Origin: Desulfomicrobium sp. UBA5193
GTDB taxonomy: Bacteria > Desulfobacterota > Desulfovibrionia > Desulfovibrionales > Desulfomicrobiaceae
NCBI GenBank assembly: GCA_002412965.1
Contig: DHWB01000001.1
Location: 62,528 to 126,527, forward strand
Reading direction: 5' to 3'
Length of the DNA stretch: 64,000 bases
Both the position numbers and the translations under genes were made by a program. Shown one piece after another: positions 26,799 to 35,380 of this stretch. The notes below the pieces were generated by a model. That model ran no database searches. It had not been told where the DNA came from and worked only from the letters and a program-made list of their open reading frames with translations. The number at the start of each line of letters is the position of its first letter. The stretch's first letter is position 1.

Positions 26799-27532
26799 AT
26801 ATGATGTTCTCCTCGCATGAGTATGCTGACGCGTTGCAGGTCTTCGGGGCGGTCCACGCCGTGGCTTTTGTGCCGCGTGAGGGCCACATGGATGGGGATG
26901 CCGGCTTCAAGGAGCCTCAGTTGCTCCAGTTTCTCCAGCCGCTCAAGGGGACTCTCGCCCAAAGCGCTGAATTTTTCAAGGATGCGCATGCGCAGTCCGT
27001 AGAGCCCGATATGTCCCAAAAATTCCGGGGTGTTGTCGCGTCCGAATGGAACCGGGGCGCGCGAAAAATAAAGCGCCCGGCCATCAAGCGCGCGCACTAT
27101 CTTGACCCGGTCCGCCGACTGGGCCTCCTGAGCCGTGATCGCATGCCCTAAGGTGGTGACCTGAACGGACGGGTCGTCAAAGGGGCGGATCAGCTCGGTC
27201 AGCATCTCGGGGTTCAGGGCCGGTTCGTCGCCCTGGACATTGACGATCACGCTGTCCGGGCCCGCGCCGAGCAGGCGCGCGGCCTCAAGCACGCGGTCCG
27301 TGCCGCTGGCGTGCTGCGGGCTGGTCATGAGCGCGGTCATCCCCAGGTCTTTCGCCGCCTGCAGGATGCGCTCGTCGTCCGTGGCCAGGGCCACGGTTCG
27401 TACCAGCGGGCACAGGCTCGCGCGGTGCATGACATGCCAGAACATGGGCTTGCCGTGGATGAGGGCCAGGGGCTTGCCCGGAAAACGGGAGCTCTCGTAT
27501 CTGGCGGGAATGATGGCGATGACCTCAGTCAT
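26795..27532 (-). CDS. kdsB: 3-deoxy-manno-octulosonate cytidylyltransferase (CMP-Kdo synthetase)
   Basis: Activates Kdo as CMP-Kdo for LPS inner core. The true start is ATG at 27532 ([20 protein letters not shown]), giving 245 residues, the usual family length; the longer frame to 27826 lies inside waaA. Visible motifs are [22 protein letters not shown] and [12 protein letters not shown]. It overlaps the waaA stop by 8 bp and the carA start by 4 bp, showing tight operon packing. Kdo synthesis itself (kdsA, kdsC) is at 42-43.6 kb. Confidence 0.95.
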   Translation of the reverse strand: MTEVIAIIPARYESSRFPGKPLALIHGKPMFWHVMHRASLCPLVRTVALATDDERILQAAKDLGMTALMTSPQHASGTDRVLEAARLLGAGPDSVIVNVQGDEPALNPEMLTELIRPFDDPSVQVTTLGHAITAQEAQSADRVKIVRALDGRALYFSRAPVPFGRDNTPEFLGHIGLYGLRMRILEKFSALGESPLERLEKLEQLRLLEAGIPIHVALTRHKSHGVDRPEDLQRVSILMRGEHHI

Positions 27533-28784
27533 GGGTGCTCCGGGGTAGAAATGGTCGAATGAGCCGGGCCGAGGCGGCCGAGGCGCCCTGTCTGGCGTGC
27601 ACGTAAGCCAGGGCCGCCGCGCGCACCTCTTCACGCGCAGGGGGCGGGGCGAGCAGGGTGCGGGCGATTTCGGAAATGTCGTCGCTTTGGAAGACCAGCT
27701 CCTCGAATATTTCCTTGCCGACCCAGTCGAAATTGCGCGTGTGCGGACCGACGCAGGGCAGCACGCCCTGGGCCAGCGGTTCCAGAAAATTCTGCCCCCC
27801 GAGCCGCACCAGGCTTCCGCCCACAAAGGCCCGCTGCGCCAGGGCGTAGGCTGGGCCCAGTTCCCCGAATTTGTCCCAGAGCACGACCGTTCCGGGCTGG
27901 GCCGGGGAGGTCAAAACGCTGCGGCGTACGCAGGGGATGGCGGCCTTGGCGAGCATGCTCTCCCAGGCCCCGATGCGGTGCATGTGCCTGGGGAAAAGGC
28001 CGATGATGCAGCGCGGCTCCCCTGCCTGCAGCTTCCGGATGAGCTCCAGCACGGCGGGCTCCTCCTGCTCGCGTACGGAGCCGAGGATCAAGAATGGGCT
28101 GCTTTGGGGGATGATTTTCGCCAGGGTGTTGTCTGCGCGATCCAGGAACGGGGTGTTCATGGCGCGATCGAATTTGATGTTGCCGGTGACCGTTGCCCTC
28201 TCGGGGTCGAAGACCAGCCCAAAGCGTCTGGCGTCGGCCGGGGCGATGGCCCCGCAGCAGGCCGGGGCGCAGTGGCGCAGCACGGGGCGCAGGAACAGGT
28301 ATCCGGCCAGGGATTTGGGCGTCATGCGCGCATTGACAACCAGCACCGGGACATTTCTGGCCGCGCAGGCCATGAGCAGGCCCGGCCAGATCTCGGTTTC
28401 GAGCAGCACGACGACTTGCGGCCGGGCGTGGTCGAGCATGCGGCCCATGAGAAAGGGCAGATCAAGGGGCAACATGCGGGTCTGCAGGTTGGGAGAGCCC
28501 GTCCTGCCGAGCACGTCGAGCCCCTGGCTGGTGCAGGTCGTGGCCAGGACGGGGACGCCCTGCAAGTGCTCCAGCAGGTTCGCCACCAGGGCGCACTCCC
28601 CGGCCGAGGCGCCCTGGATCCAGACCGCGCAGGGGGCGGGCGGGTCGATCCCGAGCCGCTGCCTCCAGCCCTGGCGCATCCGGGCCGAGAAAAAGAGCAG
28701 CGGCCCCGCCACGCACCACAGCATGCTGTAGAGGGTGCCAAAGAGCAGGCGCAGGATTGTCGCAGGAGGGCTCGGCATCGTCAT
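27525..28784 (-). CDS. waaA: Kdo transferase (3-deoxy-D-manno-octulosonic acid transferase)
   Basis: A 419-residue GT-B family 30 enzyme that adds Kdo to lipid IVA at the inner membrane. The N-terminal hydrophobic segment ([20 protein letters not shown]) is the usual membrane anchor, followed by [46 protein letters not shown], and [20 protein letters not shown] at the donor site. Full length. ATG at 28784 shares 4 bp with the ddl stop. Confidence 0.94.
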   Translation of the reverse strand: MTMPSPPATILRLLFGTLYSMLWCVAGPLLFFSARMRQGWRQRLGIDPPAPCAVWIQGASAGECALVANLLEHLQGVPVLATTCTSQGLDVLGRTGSPNLQTRMLPLDLPFLMGRMLDHARPQVVVLLETEIWPGLLMACAARNVPVLVVNARMTPKSLAGYLFLRPVLRHCAPACCGAIAPADARRFGLVFDPERATVTGNIKFDRAMNTPFLDRADNTLAKIIPQSSPFLILGSVREQEEPAVLELIRKLQAGEPRCIIGLFPRHMHRIGAWESMLAKAAIPCVRRSVLTSPAQPGTVVLWDKFGELGPAYALAQRAFVGGSLVRLGGQNFLEPLAQGVLPCVGPHTRNFDWVGKEIFEELVFQSDDISEIARTLLAPPPAREEVRAAALAYVHARQGASAASARLIRPFLPRSTHD

Positions 28785-29689
28785 CGCTTTTTGCGCAGCC
28801 CCAATTCGATGAGCCGGGCCAGGAGCTGCTCGAAGGACAGGCCCACGCTCCAGGCTTCCTGCGGCAGGAGGCTGGTGGCGGTCATGCCCGGCAGGGTGTT
28901 CACTTCCAGGATGTACGGCGTGCCATCGGCGGCGACCATGAAGTCGGCGCGGCTGTAGTCGCAGAGTCCCAGGGCGTCGTGGGCCGCGCGGGCCATGGCC
29001 TGAAGCTTTGCGGTCAGTTCCGCCGGGATGGGAGCCGGGCAGAGCTCCTCCGTGGCTCCGGCCACGTACTTGCTCTCGTAATCAAAGAATTCGCCGTGTT
29101 TGGGGAGTATGAGGATGGGCGGCAGGGTCTCGCCCTCAAGCACTCCGCAGGTCAACTCCTGCCCCCGGATCAGGGCCTCGGCCAAAAGGTCCAGCCCTGC
29201 TATCTCCGGCTGCCCGAGATAGGCGTCAAGCTCCTCTTCGGATGCGACGATGCCTACGCCAAGGCTTGAGCCGCCGGTGTTGGGCTTGATCACCAGAGGA
29301 AAGGGCAGAAGCGGTCGCCACTCGGTGACGTGACAGGCGGGCACGAACTCCCAGTTCGGCGTGGAGAGTCCTGCGGCCTCGAAGATCTGCTTGGAGACGG
29401 CCTTGTTCAGGGCCAGGAGCGAGGAGCGTGAATCCGAGCCCTGGTAGGGCATGCCGATGCGTTCGAGCAGGCACTGGATCAGGCCGTCCTCGCCAGGGGA
29501 GCCGTGCAGGTTGATGAAGGCGAAGTCCTGGCCGGATGCGCTGGCGTAGAGATCGCGCAGGTCCCTGGCCGGATCGAAGTGAGTGACCGTGTGGCCCAGG
29601 GCCAGGAGGCCTTTTTCAATCTGCCGCGCCCCGCTCAAGGACACTTCGCGTTCACCGGACCATCCGCCGGCTATCAAAAGGATATGCAT
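28781..29689 (-). CDS. ddl: D-alanine--D-alanine ligase
   Basis: ATP-grasp enzyme that makes the D-Ala-D-Ala dipeptide for peptidoglycan. ATG at 29689 gives 302 residues beginning ILLIAGGWSGEREVSLSGA, the normal family N terminus. Other motifs: NLHGSPGEDGLIQ, VIKPNTGGSSLGVGIV (ATP-binding) and ADFMVAADGTPYILEVNT with the metal-binding Glu/Asn. The first 38 bp overlap the end of the HD-protein gene, an unusually long overlap. Confidence 0.94.
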   Translation of the reverse strand: MHILLIAGGWSGEREVSLSGARQIEKGLLALGHTVTHFDPARDLRDLYASASGQDFAFINLHGSPGEDGLIQCLLERIGMPYQGSDSRSSLLALNKAVSKQIFEAAGLSTPNWEFVPACHVTEWRPLLPFPLVIKPNTGGSSLGVGIVASEEELDAYLGQPEIAGLDLLAEALIRGQELTCGVLEGETLPPILILPKHGEFFDYESKYVAGATEELCPAPIPAELTAKLQAMARAAHDALGLCDYSRADFMVAADGTPYILEVNTLPGMTATSLLPQEAWSVGLSFEQLLARLIELGLRKKR

Positions 29690-30281
29690 GGATATCTTCT
29701 CCCAAGAAGGTGCTGAAAAGTTGTTCGAGTTCGCGGCCCTGGTTGTGGGCCCGCGTGATCCATTCCCGGCTGCGCTCCGTGTGGCCGTAGCGGTCCAGGA
29801 GGTCCGCGAAGCGTTCCTCCATGCCGACAATGGCGTCGTGCTTGACCCGCTTGTCCCCGTAGATGACGGCCAGAGGCAGCAGATGCTTCTCCAGGTCCAG
29901 CGGTCCGGGCCAGTACACGTGGTGGACGACCCCCTGGGCGATATGGGGGTTGCGGATCAGCTCCATGACCCAGGCCGCGCCGAGCTGGCTGTGGTTGCCG
30001 TTGTGCGTGATGGAGTAGGTCTTGCCCAGGTCGTGGAGCAGCCCCGCGGCCCTCACGGACTGGATGAAATCCTTGCGTGACAGCCCACAGGGGTTGCCAA
30101 GGCCCCGGTCCGCCGCCAGCACGGCCAGGGTCGTGGCCACGTCAGCCACCAGTTCACTGTGAACCTTGATGTGATCGAGCATGCCATAGGTCTCCCACCA
30201 GGCGCGGCATTCGGCATCCGTTGGGATGCGGCCCCACGTTTCGGTGGAGATGAGAGTCAAGGGGACATCGTGGTGGTACAT
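29652..30281 (-). CDS. HD-domain phosphohydrolase
   Basis: A 209-residue HD-superfamily protein. The metal ligands are visible as HIKVHSELVADVA near residue 40, LLHDLGKTYSITHNGNHSQL near 82-101 (HD pair plus following His) and VVHHVYWPG near 118. The substrate is unknown; family members hydrolyse nucleotides or phosphomonoesters. It is the first gene of the ddl-waaA-kdsB-carA unit and is divergent from hypC, with 104 bp between the start codons. Confidence 0.83.
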   Translation of the reverse strand: MYHHDVPLTLISTETWGRIPTDAECRAWWETYGMLDHIKVHSELVADVATTLAVLAADRGLGNPCGLSRKDFIQSVRAAGLLHDLGKTYSITHNGNHSQLGAAWVMELIRNPHIAQGVVHHVYWPGPLDLEKHLLPLAVIYGDKRVKHDAIVGMEERFADLLDRYGHTERSREWITRAHNQGRELEQLFSTFLGEDIHAYPFDSRRMVR

Positions 30282-30320
30282 GTGCTGACCTTTGGGACAT
30301 GCTGGAGCGGGAAGAGTTCA

Positions 30321-30349
30321 TTGACACGGAACAGGCAGGGATTTAGCAA
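30321..30349 (+). promoter_or_regulatory. Candidate sigma-70 promoter for hypCDE
   Basis: TTGACA at 30321-30326, a 17-bp spacer and TAGCAA at 30344-30349 lie 37 bp before the hypC start in the divergent region. The -35 box is perfect but the -10 box is weak, so this is only a candidate. Confidence 0.4.
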
Positions 30350-30385
30350 CAGCGGTGACAAAAAGCAAAGCGGGAGATACGCGCC

Positions 30386-30613
30386 ATGTGCCTAGCGATT
30401 CCGATGGAAGTGCTCAAGATCGAGGGAAAAAATGCCGAGGTTCAGGTTGGCGGGACGCGTCACACGATCCGGCTGGATGTGATTTCCGAATCTCCGGAAG
30501 TGGGCGATTACGTCATCGTCCATGCCGGCTTCGCCCTGACCCGCCTGGACCGGGAAGAAGCCATCGCAACCCTGAAACTTTTCGAGGAAGGGCTGAACAT
30601 TGAACTTGTTTGA
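30386..30613 (+). CDS. hypC: [NiFe] hydrogenase maturation chaperone HypC
   Basis: A 75-residue HypC/HupF protein. It begins MCLAIPMEVLKI with the essential Cys2 that carries the iron-cyanide intermediate, followed by the beta-barrel pattern GDYVIVHAGFAL. It works with HypD in building the Fe(CN)2CO group in the cytoplasm. SD GGGAG precedes ATG. Its 3' end overlaps hypD by 14 bp. Confidence 0.96.
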   Translation: MCLAIPMEVLKIEGKNAEVQVGGTRHTIRLDVISESPEVGDYVIVHAGFALTRLDREEAIATLKLFEEGLNIELV

Positions 30614-31682
30614 CAACTTCAAGGATCCCCAGCTGTGCAAGACGCTGCTGGAGCGCATCCATGCCGAACTGGACGGGGAACTCAGGTTCATGGAAGTGTG
30701 CGGAACGCATACGGTTTCAATTTTTCGCAGCGGAGTGCGCTCCCTGCTTTCCGACAAGGTCGTGCATCTGTCCGGCCCCGGCTGTCCGGTCTGCGTGACC
30801 CATGACAGCGAAGTGGCGGCTTTTCTTGAACTGGCAGGAAAGAACGTCATCATCGCCACCTTCGGCGACCTGATGCGTGTTCCCGGTCCCGAAAAGAAGA
30901 CCCTGAAAAGCGCCCAGGCCGAAGGAGCCCGCGTCAAGGTCGTCTACTCCCCCTTTGACGCACTGAAGATCGCCCAGGACAACCCCGGCGACAAGGTCGT
31001 GTTCCTGGGCGTCGGCTTCGAGACCACGGCTCCGGCCATTGCCGCGACGGTCAAGGTGGCGCGCGAGCAGGGGATTAACAATTTTTCCGTGCTCTGCTTT
31101 CACAAGCTGGTTCCGCCGGCCCTGGACGCCCTGGTCGGCGACCCGGAACTCAAGGTGCAGGCGTTCCTCCTGCCCGGACACGTCTCGGCCATCATCGGCG
31201 TCGAGCCCTACCGCTTTCTGGCTTCCAAGTACGGATTGCCTGCCGTTGTGGCGGGGTTCGAGCCCGTGGACATCCTGCAGGCCCTGTACATGTTCGTGAC
31301 CATGCGCAACGAGAGCAAGATAGAGGTCGTCAACGCCTACACCCGCGTCGTTTCTGATGCCGGAAATCCCAAGGCCATGTCCATCATGGATGAGGTTTTT
31401 TCCCCGTGCGACGCCCTGTGGAGGGGAATCGGCCTCATCCCCGGCAGCGGCTTGACCATGCGTGAGGAGTACGCCGGTTTCGACGCCATGCGCGTCTTCG
31501 GCATGCAGCTGCGGGAAGTCCCGGAGATCAAGGGCTGCCGCTGCGGCGATGTGCTCAAGGGCAAGATGTCGCCGGACAAGTGTCCGCTTTTCGGCAAGGC
31601 CTGCACTCCCGCCTCACCGGTGGGACCGTGCATGGTCTCGACCGAAGGGTCCTGCGCGGCCTACTTCAAATACAGAATTTAG
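30600..31682 (+). CDS. hypD: [NiFe] hydrogenase maturation protein HypD
   Basis: A 360-residue iron-sulfur scaffold for Fe(CN)2CO assembly. Conserved sites: FMEVCGTHTVSIFRSGVR near residue 25, LSGPGCPVCVT near 57, GFETTAPAIA near 142 and a C-terminal Cys-rich cluster region CRCGDVLKGKMSPDKC, then PVGPCMVSTEGSCAAYF. The frame overlaps the hypC end, a typical coupled arrangement. It is followed not directly by hypE but by a 142-bp palindromic element. Confidence 0.96.
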   Translation: MNLFDNFKDPQLCKTLLERIHAELDGELRFMEVCGTHTVSIFRSGVRSLLSDKVVHLSGPGCPVCVTHDSEVAAFLELAGKNVIIATFGDLMRVPGPEKKTLKSAQAEGARVKVVYSPFDALKIAQDNPGDKVVFLGVGFETTAPAIAATVKVAREQGINNFSVLCFHKLVPPALDALVGDPELKVQAFLLPGHVSAIIGVEPYRFLASKYGLPAVVAGFEPVDILQALYMFVTMRNESKIEVVNAYTRVVSDAGNPKAMSIMDEVFSPCDALWRGIGLIPGSGLTMREEYAGFDAMRVFGMQLREVPEIKGCRCGDVLKGKMSPDKCPLFGKACTPASPVGPCMVSTEGSCAAYFKYRI

Positions 31683-31684
31683 GA

Positions 31685-31826
31685 GAGACCGCCGAAAATT
31701 GATTCTGGACTGCGTTGCTCACCGATTTTGAAAGGTTCATGTAGTCGGCTACACTTCACCTTCCAAAAACGGCTTACCCATGCTGGGCACAAGCGCGCCT
31801 TGCCAGAATCAATTTTCGACGGTCTC
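31685..31826. repeat. 142-bp palindromic element A between hypD and hypE
   Basis: The 24-base left arm at 31685-31708 (GAGACCGCCGAAAATTGATT...) is repeated inverted at 31803-31826 with one difference that would be a G-U pair in RNA. The centre carries a second inverted repeat, TGTAG-TCGG-CTACA, near 31740. The element starts 3 bp after the hypD stop and would form a very long hairpin in the hypCDE transcript. No ORF is inside. It resembles a mobile palindromic/MITE-type intergenic element. Confidence 0.75.
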
Positions 31827-31880
31827 CGAGATTTTTCATTTTAGATCAGTTTGCAATGGTGTCACGCAAGGGGGAAGCGA

Positions 31881-32882
31881 GTGGAAAGAGTTCTTCTGGA
31901 CTATGGCAGTGGCGGCAAGGCTTCGCACCGGCTCATCGGTGAGCTCTTTCTCAAGTATTTGGGCAACGAAATCCTGAATCGCCTGGACGATGCGGCTTTG
32001 CTGAACGTGACCGGCCCCATTTCCGTCAGCACGGACACCTTTACCGTGGACCCCATTTTTTTCCCCGGCGGCGATATAGGCTCCCTGGCCGTGCACGGCA
32101 CGGTCAATGACGTGGCCATGCTCGGAGCCCGTCCCAAGTACCTGACCTGCGGGTTCATCCTGGAGGAGGGGCTGCCCATGGCCGATCTGGAGCGGATCGT
32201 GGAGTCGATGGGCCGCGCCGCACGCGAGGCCGGGGTGCTGGTGGTCACGGGCGACACCAAGGTCGTGCCCAAGGGCACCGTGGACAAGATCTTCATCAAC
32301 ACCACTGGCATCGGGGAGATATTCGTGAACGAGGCACCCAGCGGGCACCGGGCCGCTGCCGGAGATGCGATCCTCGTCAGCGGCTACATGGGCGACCACG
32401 GTCTTGCTATCCTCTCCAAGCGCGAAGGCTTGACCTTCGAAGCGCCGGTGGTTTCGGACTGCGCCTCCCTCAATCATCTCATCGTGCGCCTTTTGGAAGC
32501 CATCCCTTTCGTCCATGTGCTGCGCGACCCCACGCGGGGCGGTCTGGCCACGACCTTGAATGAAATTGCGGGACAGTCCGGCGTGGAATGCCGGATTTTC
32601 GAATCGCTCATCCCGGTTCGTCCGGAAGTCAGCGGCGGCTGTTCCTTTTTGGGACTCGATCCCCTGTATCTGGCCAACGAGGGCAAGTTCCTGTGCATCC
32701 TGCCCCAGGAACACGCCGAGGCTGCCCTGGCCATCATGCGCTCAGACCCGCTTGGCGCGGATGCAGTGCAGATCGGCGATGTTCGCGGCGAACATCCGGG
32801 CAAGGTCGTGCTGGAAACCCCCCTCGGCGGGACCAGGCTCATGGACATGCTCGAAGGCGAACAACTGCCGCGCATTTGCTGA
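31881..32882 (+). CDS. hypE: [NiFe] hydrogenase maturation protein HypE
   Basis: Dehydrates the carbamoyl group on its C-terminal Cys to cyanide using ATP (PurM/SelD-like fold). The likely start is GTG at 31881 after GGGGGAAG, giving 333 residues starting with VERVLLDYGSGGKASHRLI; an upstream in-frame ATG at 31851 has no SD. Motifs: DDAALL, STDTFTVDPIFFPGGDIG, HGTVNDVAMLGA, VVTGDTKVVPKG and the essential C-terminal LPRIC. Downstream the exonuclease ATG begins 2 bp after the TGA. Confidence 0.95.
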   Translation: MERVLLDYGSGGKASHRLIGELFLKYLGNEILNRLDDAALLNVTGPISVSTDTFTVDPIFFPGGDIGSLAVHGTVNDVAMLGARPKYLTCGFILEEGLPMADLERIVESMGRAAREAGVLVVTGDTKVVPKGTVDKIFINTTGIGEIFVNEAPSGHRAAAGDAILVSGYMGDHGLAILSKREGLTFEAPVVSDCASLNHLIVRLLEAIPFVHVLRDPTRGGLATTLNEIAGQSGVECRIFESLIPVRPEVSGGCSFLGLDPLYLANEGKFLCILPQEHAEAALAIMRSDPLGADAVQIGDVRGEHPGKVVLETPLGGTRLMDMLEGEQLPRIC

Positions 32883-32883
32883 G

Positions 32884-33417
32884 ATGGGCAACCCGAAGGC
32901 CTATGTGGCCATTGATTTCGAGACTGCGGATTCCTACCGCGACAGCGCCTGCGCCGTAGGTCTGACCAAGGTGCGCGGCGGTGAGATCGTGGACACTCTC
33001 TATGGTCTCATCCGTCCGCCGCGCTCGAAATTTTCCCCTTTTTGCGTCGGCGTGCACGGTATTCGCTGGTCCGACGTCAAGGACTGTCCCCCTTTTCGGG
33101 AATTCTGGATCGAGCACGCCCAGTTTCTGGAGGGGGTTGATTTTCTGGCCGCGCACAACGCCAGCTTCGACCGTTCGGTACTCGGCGCCTGTTGCAAAAT
33201 GGCCGGCCTGCCCGCACCGACGCTGCCTTTTGTCTGTACCGTTGACCTGGCCCGCAGCCAGTGGAGCCTGCGTCCCACAAAGTTGCCGGATGTCTGCCGC
33301 TACCTGAACCTTGACCTGAACCACCATCATGCCGCCTCGGACGCCGAAGCCTGCGCCAGGATCGTCATGGCCGCAGTGGAGGAAAACCCCCGCTGTCTGG
33401 CTCCTTTCGGAATATAG
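32884..33417 (+). CDS. DEDDh 3'-5' exonuclease (DnaQ/epsilon-like)
   Basis: A 177-residue RNase H-fold exonuclease. Metal and catalytic residues are visible: AIDFETAD (ExoI) at residues 9-16, AAHNASFDRSVL (ExoII) near 88-99 and HHAASDAEAC (ExoIII, with His and Asp) near 146-155. It probably acts in DNA proofreading or repair; it lacks the BRCT or UvrC parts seen in some relatives. It follows hypE by one base and is probably co-transcribed, although no functional link to hydrogenase maturation is apparent. Confidence 0.87.
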   Translation: MGNPKAYVAIDFETADSYRDSACAVGLTKVRGGEIVDTLYGLIRPPRSKFSPFCVGVHGIRWSDVKDCPPFREFWIEHAQFLEGVDFLAAHNASFDRSVLGACCKMAGLPAPTLPFVCTVDLARSQWSLRPTKLPDVCRYLNLDLNHHHAASDAEACARIVMAAVEENPRCLAPFGI

Positions 33418-33444
33418 CTGACTGTCGATAAATTCAAAATGTCC

Positions 33445-33583
33445 AGGCTGTTCAAAAATGGTGAGATGCGAGGAACAAAGAAAATCCAGACCAGAAGCGT
33501 ACGTGTGCTCGCAAGGGTATTGAGACCGGTGAGGGGCTGGATTTTCTGCAGTGACGAAGCAGATCGCCGTTTTGGGGCAGCCT
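33445..33583. repeat. 139-bp palindromic element B
   Basis: The ends AGGCTGTTCAAAAATGGTGA (33445 on) and the reverse complement of the end at 33583 (AGGCTGCCCCAAAACGGCGA) match at most positions. Further in, AGAAAATCCAG pairs with CTGGATTTTCT. It is an imperfect long inverted repeat between the exonuclease and the hypothetical gene, distinct in sequence from elements A and C but similar in size and layout. Confidence 0.65.
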
Positions 33584-33596
33584 GAGAGGAGAACGC

Positions 33597-34064
33597 ATGT
33601 CTTTGTCGCAGGCCCAGATGCGGGCCCATATCTTTCTTGTCATTCTGGATAAATTTTCCGGCAGCGCCGAACGCCGCCGGGAGGCGCTGGCCGAATATTT
33701 TCTGGTGACCATGCCCAACGTCCCGGAGGACGCGGCCAAGCGTTTGGCCGAACTCATCCCGGACCTTATGCCTGACCTGTATTCCAAATGGATCGGCGAA
33801 TTCACCGAGCGGCTTTTTGAAACAGTGCCGGACGAACAACTGCAGCATCTGTGTGACGGCAGAATGGAAAACAACGCCGCCTTGGGGCTGGTGTTTCTCA
33901 TGTTCATGGAATCCGAGCGGATGGAGAAACAGACCGAGGACGATCTGAGGGAATACGCGCGCAAGCATTCCGGCGCGGACGACATGGGCGAGCTGGTGGC
34001 GGAATATTTGCGCGGCAAGGTCGCGGCCCTGCGGGCGGATGTGGGCGGCGCGAAAGTGCAATAG
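33597..34064 (+). CDS. Conserved hypothetical protein
   Basis: A 155-residue helical protein, SD GAGAGGAG before ATG. I do not recognise a family. It is rich in charged residues with no signal peptide or membrane segment. A notable stretch is LVTMPNVPEDAAKRLAELIP. It is bracketed by two palindromic elements (B upstream, C downstream) and so probably forms its own small unit or is expressed by read-through from hypCDE. Confidence 0.65.
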   Translation: MSLSQAQMRAHIFLVILDKFSGSAERRREALAEYFLVTMPNVPEDAAKRLAELIPDLMPDLYSKWIGEFTERLFETVPDEQLQHLCDGRMENNAALGLVFLMFMESERMEKQTEDDLREYARKHSGADDMGELVAEYLRGKVAALRADVGGAKVQ

Positions 34065-34103
34065 CTGGCGGAGGAATAGGCTGTCGAGGGGCGCGAGCGG
34101 GGC

Positions 34104-34273
34104 GTGGCGGTTGTTCCGGACAGGGACCGCCGAAACTCCTTCGCAGGCCTCGTAGAGTTGAATCATCGCCCCTGTCGAACATACCTCGGTGCTTCAAGCG
34201 GCAGGCGATGATTCAACAAACGATGCCACGCTCAGTCAGACAGTCGGCGGCCCCTGTCCGGAACAACCGCCAC
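34104..34273. repeat. 170-bp nested palindromic element C
   Basis: Outer arms GTGGCGGTTGTTCCGGACAG (from 34104) and its inverse ending at 34273 match over about 29 bases with a single mismatch. Inside, GTTGAATCATCGCC at 34157-34170 has a perfect 14-base inverse at 34204-34217. The nested layout repeats the design of element A. No coding capacity. Confidence 0.75.
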
Positions 34274-34314
34274 ACCCTGCGGTGAATCCCGCATCAGCGA
34301 CAAGGTCCGCAACG

Positions 34315-34350
34315 AAAAAGCCCGCCCAGGCGAACCTGGACGGGCTTTTT
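34315..34350 (-). terminator. Terminator of the pyrophosphatase gene (bidirectional)
   Basis: AAAAAGCCCGCCCAGG and CCTGGACGGGCTTTTT flank a short loop (34315-34350). With A5 on one side and T5 on the other it can end transcripts from both directions. It lies 19 bp past the ppaC stop. Confidence 0.88.
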
Positions 34351-34369
34351 GCATTCAAAGAGCCAAGGC

Positions 34370-35290
34370 TTAGGCGAAAGCCTTTTCGAACTTGGGCACA
34401 ACGTCCTTTTTGCGGGACATGACCTTGGGCAGCCATGCCTTTCCGTCGACGGGCTTGACGCCGAAGGCCTTCTCGACAACGGAGGCGTCGTCGGAGGCGA
34501 TGAGGATTTCGGAGCCTTCCTTCATGATGTCGGTCAAGAGCAGGAACACGGAGTGGTTGCCATTCTCGGCCTTCAGGGCCTTGATGTCGGCAGCCAGGTC
34601 GCCCTTGACGGCGTCCAGGATGGACAGGTCGACAACTTCCAGCTGGCCGATGCCAACCTTGGTGCCGTTCATGTTGAAATCCTTGTAGTCGCGCAGAACC
34701 AGCTCGCGGGCCGGGGTGCCTTCAACAGCGGACTTGACCTTGAACATTTCCATGCCCAGGGCGGCCAGGTCGGAGATGCCGGCTACTTTGCCCAGGGCTG
34801 CAGCGGCTTCCTTGTCGGCCGGGGTGCAGGTGGGGGACTTGAAGATGACGGTGTCGCTCAGGATGGCGCACAGCATGATGCCGGCGATGTTCTTGGGGAT
34901 TTCGATGCCGTGGAACTTGTACATGGAGGTCAGGACAGTGGCGGTGCAGCCAACGGGCCAGATCCAGCATTCCAGGGGGCTCGAAGTGGTCAGATCGCCC
35001 AGCTTGTGGTGATCGACGATGCCCAGAACTTCAGCCTGCTTGATGTCGTCGGGCAGCTGAGTCAGGTCGGAAGTGTCAACCAGGAAAACCTTTTCACCGG
35101 CAAAGCTGGTCTTGACCGCGGGAGCGGCAACGCCAAACTTGTCCAGGATGAACTTGGTCTCGGGAGCCAGCTCGCCCTGGGCGGTTGCGGTGCAGGCTAC
35201 GCCAAGCTTGCTCTTCAGATCGGCCAGAGCAATGGCGCTGCAAACGGTGTCGGAATCAGGATTTTTGTGACCGAAAACATAAACGGACAT
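34370..35290 (-). CDS. ppaC: Manganese-dependent inorganic pyrophosphatase
   Basis: Family II pyrophosphatase of the DHH superfamily, 306 residues from ATG 35290 (SD GGAGGAATACC); a longer frame from 35338 is rejected because the SD decides the start. Metal ligands are visible: FGHKNPDSDTVCSA near residue 6-19, VDTSDLTQLP near 74 and the DHH motif GIVDHHKLGDL near 95. The C-terminal domain has the substrate-binding SRKKD near the end. Sulfate reducers need pyrophosphatase to pull sulfate activation. Confidence 0.95.
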   Translation of the reverse strand: MSVYVFGHKNPDSDTVCSAIALADLKSKLGVACTATAQGELAPETKFILDKFGVAAPAVKTSFAGEKVFLVDTSDLTQLPDDIKQAEVLGIVDHHKLGDLTTSSPLECWIWPVGCTATVLTSMYKFHGIEIPKNIAGIMLCAILSDTVIFKSPTCTPADKEAAAALGKVAGISDLAALGMEMFKVKSAVEGTPARELVLRDYKDFNMNGTKVGIGQLEVVDLSILDAVKGDLAADIKALKAENGNHSVFLLLTDIMKEGSEILIASDDASVVEKAFGVKPVDGKAWLPKVMSRKKDVVPKFEKAFA

Positions 35291-35380
35291 GGTATTCCTC
35301 CTACAAGGGTTTATTGGCAAACAAAAAGTTTGTGCCAAATATCACAATATTTCGCGACTGCCAAGAGAGAACATTGAAGA

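Larger units (their letters stand above)
34065..34369. other. 305-bp gene-free region with palindrome and terminator
   Basis: Convergent spacer between the hypothetical gene (plus strand) and the pyrophosphatase (minus strand). It holds palindromic element C (34104-34273) and a bidirectional-looking terminator (34315-34350). I see no further gene. Confidence 0.7.

Noticed and set aside
26795..27826. KdsB with an N-terminal extension of 98 residues
   Set aside because: The extension is the antisense-free out-of-frame read of waaA; the family N terminus begins at MTEV, ATG 27532.
31740..31760. TGTAG-TCGG-CTACA as a regulator binding site
   Set aside because: It sits at the centre of palindromic element A and is better explained as part of that repeat.
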